From Nanobdellota archaeon (GTDB lineage Archaea > Nanobdellota > Nanobdellia > Woesearchaeales > UBA12501), in the NCBI GenBank assembly GCA_018812465.1, contig JAHJCS010000087.1:1-7425 (forward strand): 7,425 nt of DNA. The letters run 5' to 3'. Every line of letters begins with the position of its first letter. Position 1 is the stretch's first letter. The notes under the pieces were generated by a model, which was given only the letters and a program-made list of their open reading frames with translations, was not told where the DNA came from and did not search any database. Of this stretch, positions 4,836-7,425 are shown piece by piece. A program made the position numbers and the translations under genes.

Positions 4836-5127
4836 AGAGATAGGCAGTAAAGCATTCAGAAGACTGCTAAAAGGAAGAAAGATTGCAGTATCACAGCACG
4901 CCATGGATCATATTGAGAGAAAGGAAAGAAAGATTTTTAAAGAAGAGGAGCTAATAAGAATTACAGGCAAAGACAATCCGCGAAGGTGTTATCTTCAGGA
5001 AAACGGCAGATATTCCCTGTATTACCGGAAAACAGAGGGATACCTAAAAGTGATAATAGAACTGGAAAATGATAATGCAGTCATTGTCTCTTTCATGAAT
5101 GTGATTGAACTGCCGAAAATAAAATGA
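4801..5127 (+). CDS. DUF4258-like protein, putative RelE/BrnT-type toxin
   Basis: A 108-aa protein. AVSQHAMDHIERKERKIFKEEELI (29-52) fits the DUF4258 pattern of a strand, a conserved HA (H33) and two helices. It is followed by YLQENGRYSLYYRKTEGYLKVIIELENDNAVIVSFM, antiparallel strands ending in the typical V(I/V)xxF (about 64-99). DUF4258 proteins resemble small RelE/BrnT-fold RNases and often adjoin antitoxin-like genes; toxicity here is inferred. Two adjacent ATGs (4801, 4804) are possible; the ribosome site at 4791 favours the first. The gene overlaps the upstream one by 35 nt and the DUF2283-like gene by 4 nt (ATGA), a tight three-gene unit. Confidence 0.7.
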   Translation: MMSGVYTTRPIKEIGSKAFRRLLKGRKIAVSQHAMDHIERKERKIFKEEELIRITGKDNPRRCYLQENGRYSLYYRKTEGYLKVIIELENDNAVIVSFMNVIELPKIK

Positions 5128-5528
5128 AAAACAAAAAATATCTGACAGGAAAAGGGAAGTTCATCTATGATTACAAGCATGACATACTCACTTTCAGGAC
5201 CAAAGGAAGAGAATACAAGAACTCTATAGAGTTCCAGAATTTTGTTGTGGACATAGACAAGGAAAACTTTGTTACGGGTATGAGAGTATTTGACGCTTCA
5301 AAAGTCTTCAACATGGAAAGATATTCTTTAAGAAACATAATGGACGGCGAGTTCAGGGCCAAGGTGGAAGAAGGAGTGATAACAATAACACTCAATTTCG
5401 CCAGCAGGATAAGGAACAGGATAATCCCTATCTTTGGGCACAAGCAGAACTTTACCCAGCAGATAACAACCTCTCTCGGCCGCCACCATCTTGCTGATTC
5501 TCTGGTTGAATGCGCTGCAAGCAGTTAA
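5124..5528 (+). CDS. DUF2283-like protein, putative antitoxin partner of the DUF4258-like protein
   Basis: A 134-aa protein. Residues 14-60 have the DUF2283 layout: IYDYKHDILTFRTKG, then YKNSIEFQNFVVDIDKENFVTGMRVFDASK, a strand-turn-strand pattern with the conserved D-D-ILT and VxDID...GMxxxDAS. Most members are shorter (about 60-80 aa, from memory). The second half here (about 63-134) adds strands and a tail, QNFTQQITTSLGRHHLADSLVEC (108-130), that I cannot assign. DUF2283 genes frequently accompany DUF4258 genes, and antitoxin function is a reasonable but unproven inference. The ATG at 5124 shares ATGA with the upstream stop; there is no good ribosome site, so expression probably relies on coupling. 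The gene converges on HEPN3 across 149 nt. Confidence 0.7.
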   Translation: MKNKKYLTGKGKFIYDYKHDILTFRTKGREYKNSIEFQNFVVDIDKENFVTGMRVFDASKVFNMERYSLRNIMDGEFRAKVEEGVITITLNFASRIRNRIIPIFGHKQNFTQQITTSLGRHHLADSLVECAASS

Positions 5529-5677
5529 AGATTGCATAAAATTCTGAAATCTCTATCACAATGAATAACTATGCTATCTAGGCCAAGTATTATTGCCTTG
5601 AGCATGAAGGAAGTATAGAATCAGCTTATTTAAAGGTTCTGGAGCGCTAATCATCCGCCTAACCTTCCAGCCCCTTA
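5529..5677. other. Convergent intergenic region
   Basis: This 149-nt gap separates the DUF2283-like gene from the 3' end of HEPN3. I see no long open frame, no clear T-run terminator and no copy of the A/B/C element. A weak inverted pair CTGGA (5640-5644) and TCCAG (5667-5671) is the only structure noticed. Confidence 0.4.
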
Positions 5678-6196
5678 TCAATCTTCCATCATAATCCTTA
5701 TCTTGGCCACAAACTTGCGGGCATCCTCAATCACTTCCCTGACCTTTCTTTCTGCATAGACCTTTGTGGGGCTGTATTTTGATGTAGAGCTTTCTATCCT
5801 TGCATCTTCAAAATAAGCAACATAATCCTCTTCAAATATCTTGTGCGCCTGCTCAAGCAGCTCAAGATCCTCTTTCTCAATCTCATCAGGCACAAGAAGA
5901 CGCCCTAAAGCAATCTGCGTGGCATAATGATCATCTGTTTCATATCCCTTAGAAAGCACTGCTGCCTTTGCCATGTAAAGCATTGAGTAATAGCAGATTG
6001 TTATTGTCCAGTATGCTGATGCTGATTTGCCGGATTTATCCACAAAATCCGCAAGCTCCAGGCTGTCAATGCCTTTTCTTATGAAACCTTTTATCTTGAA
6101 AGAAGCATTGCTCTTTCTTATGAAGAATTTATTCCCTCTTTTCTCTTTCAGAAGCCTCTCAAACTCTTTCCTGTATGCTTCCTTGTCAAATTCCAT
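5678..6196 (-). CDS. HEPN-domain protein (HEPN3), putative toxin paired with MNT3
   Basis: A complete 172-aa helical protein and the full-length version of HEPN1. Helices include SLELADFV (45-52), YWTITICYYSMLYMAKAAVL (62-81) and LELLEQAHKIFEEDY (111-125). A segment DARIESSTSKYSPTKVYAERKV (131-152) lies where HEPN RNases usually carry RX4-6H. No histidine follows R133 at that spacing; Y141 is there instead. It may use a variant motif, or tyrosines here may be targets of the nucleotidyltransferase as described for MntA/HepT; the latter is speculation. The ATG at 6194-6196 overlaps the MNT3 stop by 11 nt. GGAGG at 6210-6214 is 13 nt upstream, and a TTG at 6200-6202 is better spaced. An in-frame ATG at 6230-6232 would add 12 residues but lies inside MNT3. 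Confidence 0.82.
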   Translation of the reverse strand: MEFDKEAYRKEFERLLKEKRGNKFFIRKSNASFKIKGFIRKGIDSLELADFVDKSGKSASAYWTITICYYSMLYMAKAAVLSKGYETDDHYATQIALGRLLVPDEIEKEDLELLEQAHKIFEEDYVAYFEDARIESSTSKYSPTKVYAERKVREVIEDARKFVAKIRIMMED

Positions 6197-6764
6197 CTTC
6201 AAGCACTGTCCTCCAGAAATAGCTTTCGCCATGCAGTACTATATGGTTCTTTATGACCTCATCAGCAAGATTATGCTCCTTTTCCTTCAGCATATGCCTG
6301 AATTCCTTTGCTGTCATGAAAATAGGATTTATCCTGATCTTGAACAGCATCTCATGCTTTGAGAATCCTATATTCTTTTTTCCATCCTTATTTATTACCA
6401 TTAAATCAATATCACTGTCCTTCCTGTGCTTTCCGCCTGCGCGTGATCCGAACAGTACAGCTGAGTAATTGCCTTCAGGAAGGTCTGCCCTGATCACTGA
6501 GATCTCTTTGTTTTTTCTGCAGAAATCATCTGCCTTCTTCCTTTCAGCAAGCGAGAGATGGCTCAATATTATCATGTCTTTGGTATTCAGGGAGCATAGT
6601 GTGGCACTCCCTTTCTTTTCAAGCTCAAATAAGCTATTATTGAGTTTTACAGCCCTGTAAGCAGTTGTGTAAGGCACTCCTGCCTCTAATGCAAGCTGCC
6701 TGAGAGTGACGTTTTCCCCAAGATGTTTTCCCAGTACATAGACCAAATCAAGCAGATTATCCAT
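6186..6764 (-). CDS. HTH-nucleotidyltransferase (MNT3), putative antitoxin, paralogue of MNT1
   Basis: 192 aa, the same length as MNT1 and identical at about 145 positions by hand count. The helix-turn-helix (20-39) keeps AGVPYTTAYRAV unchanged, while neighbouring residues 40-47 differ. The nucleotidyltransferase signature is GS(106-107)...SDID(117-120). The third acidic residue is again not evident (RINPIFM, 144-150). It is first in the operon; HEPN3 overlaps its end by 11 nt. The proximal promoter and operator are identical to those of MNT1, so each protein could repress both operons. Upstream of the TATA box its promoter comes from a different source, the fic upstream repeat. The ATG at 6762-6764 fits a leaderless start. 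Confidence 0.88.
   Translation of the reverse strand: MDNLLDLVYVLGKHLGENVTLRQLALEAGVPYTTAYRAVKLNNSLFELEKKGSATLCSLNTKDMIILSHLSLAERKKADDFCRKNKEISVIRADLPEGNYSAVLFGSRAGGKHRKDSDIDLMVINKDGKKNIGFSKHEMLFKIRINPIFMTAKEFRHMLKEKEHNLADEVIKNHIVLHGESYFWRTVLEDGI
6210..6214 (-). promoter_or_regulatory. Ribosome site for HEPN3 inside MNT3
   Basis: GGAGG on the minus strand; the equivalent before HEPN1 is at 267-271. It is 13 nt from the ATG of HEPN3 but 7 nt from an in-frame TTG, leaving the exact start open by two codons. The 38 nt around it (241-278 and 6184-6221) are identical in both modules. Confidence 0.55.
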
Positions 6765-6799
6765 TTTTGGTTAATGTTAACCATATCTGGTTAATAAAG
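6765..6799 (-). promoter_or_regulatory. MNT3-HEPN3 promoter with palindromic operator
   Basis: TGGTTAATGTTAACCA (6768-6783) and a third half-site TGGTTAA (6788-6794) repeat the MNT1 arrangement exactly. The minus-strand TATA-like TTTATTAAC (6790-6798) overlaps the third half-site. Identity with the MNT1 promoter runs from the start codon to TAAAG and breaks at the next base. Confidence 0.7.
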
Positions 6800-6863
6800 C
6801 TTTTGGTTTTAGGTGACTACATATTGATTGTTTTGTGGTCACCTACTCCCAGAAACCTCTATG
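6794..6863. repeat. 70-nt repeat, copy 2 (MNT3 upstream region)
   Basis: Exact copy of 4054-4123 from the fic promoter, in the same orientation. It brings one AGGTGACTAC site (6811-6820) and its inverted partner GTGGTCACCT (6835-6844) upstream of the MNT3 TATA box. Confidence 0.9.
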
Positions 6864-6931
6864 ATTACAGCCAGCCAGAGCTTGACAATCTCCTAAGAAA
6901 GAGATTGGAGATTCTCAGTCCACTCATTTAG
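6836..6931 (+). pseudogene. Possible 3' fragment of a lost gene
   Basis: The plus strand reads WSPTPRNLYDYSQPELDNLLRKRLEILSPLI and then TAG in one frame. The part after YDYS has the composition of a protein C-terminus (a charged amphipathic helix). No credible start or promoter is present, and part of it lies in the 70-nt repeat, so chance reading is quite possible. The same stretch holds a CAATCTC/GAGATTG hairpin (6886-6907). Confidence 0.2.
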
Positions 6932-6949
6932 CTGTCTTACTTCAATAAC

Positions 6950-6958
6950 TTTATATAT
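6950..6958 (+). promoter_or_regulatory. TATA box of the membrane protein gene
   Basis: TTTATATAT centred 26 nt before the ATG at 6980, with no ribosome site: a textbook leaderless archaeal promoter layout. Confidence 0.7.
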
Positions 6959-6979
6959 CTTCCTTTCTAACCTCAGTAT

Positions 6980-7366
6980 ATGGGAACTAGGGTCATCCTT
7001 CTGATTGTAATATTTATTCTAATTCTTATTTACAGTCATGTCCTTTACTGGCAGATGTTTGAGAGGACAAGGGACAAGACTAAACTGAGATTTCATGAAG
7101 TCACATTTAGTATGCAGATTCCATTCATTATTGGCCACTTAAGTTATTTGTTTCTCAAGAAAGTAGGTCTTCTGCATTATGATGATCCAGAAAAGCTTAA
7201 GATTCAGATGTTTATATGGTCAGAAGATATGGGATATCTAAAATTATTGTTTAAAGGATCTAATGACCCTGCTGTCAGACCTCTTGTCAACAGATTCAGG
7301 ATTATGGCAGCCCTATACACTGCTGTCTTTATTGTATTCCTATACTTTTTACTGATAAACAGGTGA
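6980..7366 (+). CDS. Small membrane protein of unknown function
   Basis: A 128-aa protein I do not recognise. Residues 5-24 (VILLIVIFILILIYSHVLYW) form a strong N-terminal membrane segment, and 109-126 (MAALYTAVFIVFLYFLLI) a second one at the C-terminus. A moderately hydrophobic stretch at 43-59 could be a third, partial segment. The loop between carries basic residues (KTKLRFHE, RPLVNRFR) and an acidic patch (HYDDPEK). With two segments, both ends would face the same side of the membrane. The ATG fits the leaderless TATA spacing. Its stop codon is part of the ribosome site of the nuclease-like gene 6 nt downstream, so the two are co-transcribed; this gene pair looks like resident genome rather than part of the TA island. 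Confidence 0.75.
   Translation: MGTRVILLIVIFILILIYSHVLYWQMFERTRDKTKLRFHEVTFSMQIPFIIGHLSYLFLKKVGLLHYDDPEKLKIQMFIWSEDMGYLKLLFKGSNDPAVRPLVNRFRIMAALYTAVFIVFLYFLLINR
7362..7366 (+). promoter_or_regulatory. Ribosome binding site overlapping the membrane protein stop codon
   Basis: GGTGA, 6 nt before the ATG at 7373, with its TGA serving as the upstream stop. It supports both gene ends. Confidence 0.75.
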
Positions 7367-7372
7367 CCTAAA

Positions 7373-7425
7373 ATGCCCTACACACTATCCCCAAGCAGAC
7401 TGAATCTATTCAAGGACTGCCCTAG
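7373..7425 (+). CDS. Start of a PD-(D/E)XK (Cas4/RecB-like) nuclease-type protein, partial
   Basis: Only 17 complete codons are present: MPYTLSPSRLNLFKDCP, followed by the first two bases of a probable Arg codon. LSPSRLNLFxxCPR is the usual opening of archaeal PD-(D/E)XK family nucleases related to Cas4 and RecB C-termini, where the cysteine is the first ligand of an iron-sulphur cluster in many members. No catalytic residues are in view, so the family call rests on this short motif. The start is well supported by GGTGA six bases upstream. Confidence 0.6.
   Translation, partial: MPYTLSPSRLNLFKDCP

Overview
The window looks archaeal. First genes sit behind TATA-like boxes centred about 26 nt upstream of their start codons with no Shine-Dalgarno site, the pattern of leaderless archaeal transcription. 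Downstream genes in operons carry GGAGG/GGTGA-type ribosome sites and overlap their neighbours by 1-11 nt. AT-rich DNA, the HEPN/nucleotidyltransferase families and a Cas4/RecB-like nuclease start suggest a DPANN-type archaeon such as Woesearchaeota or Pacearchaeota. That lineage call is inference. The region reads as an accessory, toxin-antitoxin-like island.

Layout. 1-821 (minus): a nucleotidyltransferase (MNT1) overlapping a HEPN gene (HEPN1) that runs off the left edge. 922-1055: repeat element A. 1107-2847 (minus): a three-gene operon HEPN2-MNT2-HAD. 2912-3070: a relic of a HAD gene 5' end plus repeat element B. 3093-4028 (minus): a Fic-family protein behind a repeated operator. 4119-4300: a second HAD 5' relic plus repeat element C. 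4446-5528 (plus): three overlapping genes, an unrecognised 129-aa protein, a DUF4258-like protein and a DUF2283-like protein. 5678-6764 (minus): MNT3-HEPN3, a close paralogue of the first pair. 6980-7425 (plus): a small membrane protein followed by the start of a PD-(D/E)XK nuclease-like gene.

Read along the minus strand, the 922-4300 part repeats a pattern: structured element, HAD 5' relic (copies B and C only), short promoter with operator, gene module, next element. The elements all point the same way, keep their outer ends and vary in the middle while still being able to fold. This is a cassette-like arrangement that the individual genes do not explain.

Regulation looks local and possibly cross-wired. 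MNT1 and MNT3 have nearly the same N-terminal helix-turn-helix and identical proximal operators overlapping the TATA box. The upstream half of the MNT3 promoter is a 70-nt exact copy of the fic upstream region, so one operator set joins two modules. Functions are assigned from motifs read by eye; no database search was run.
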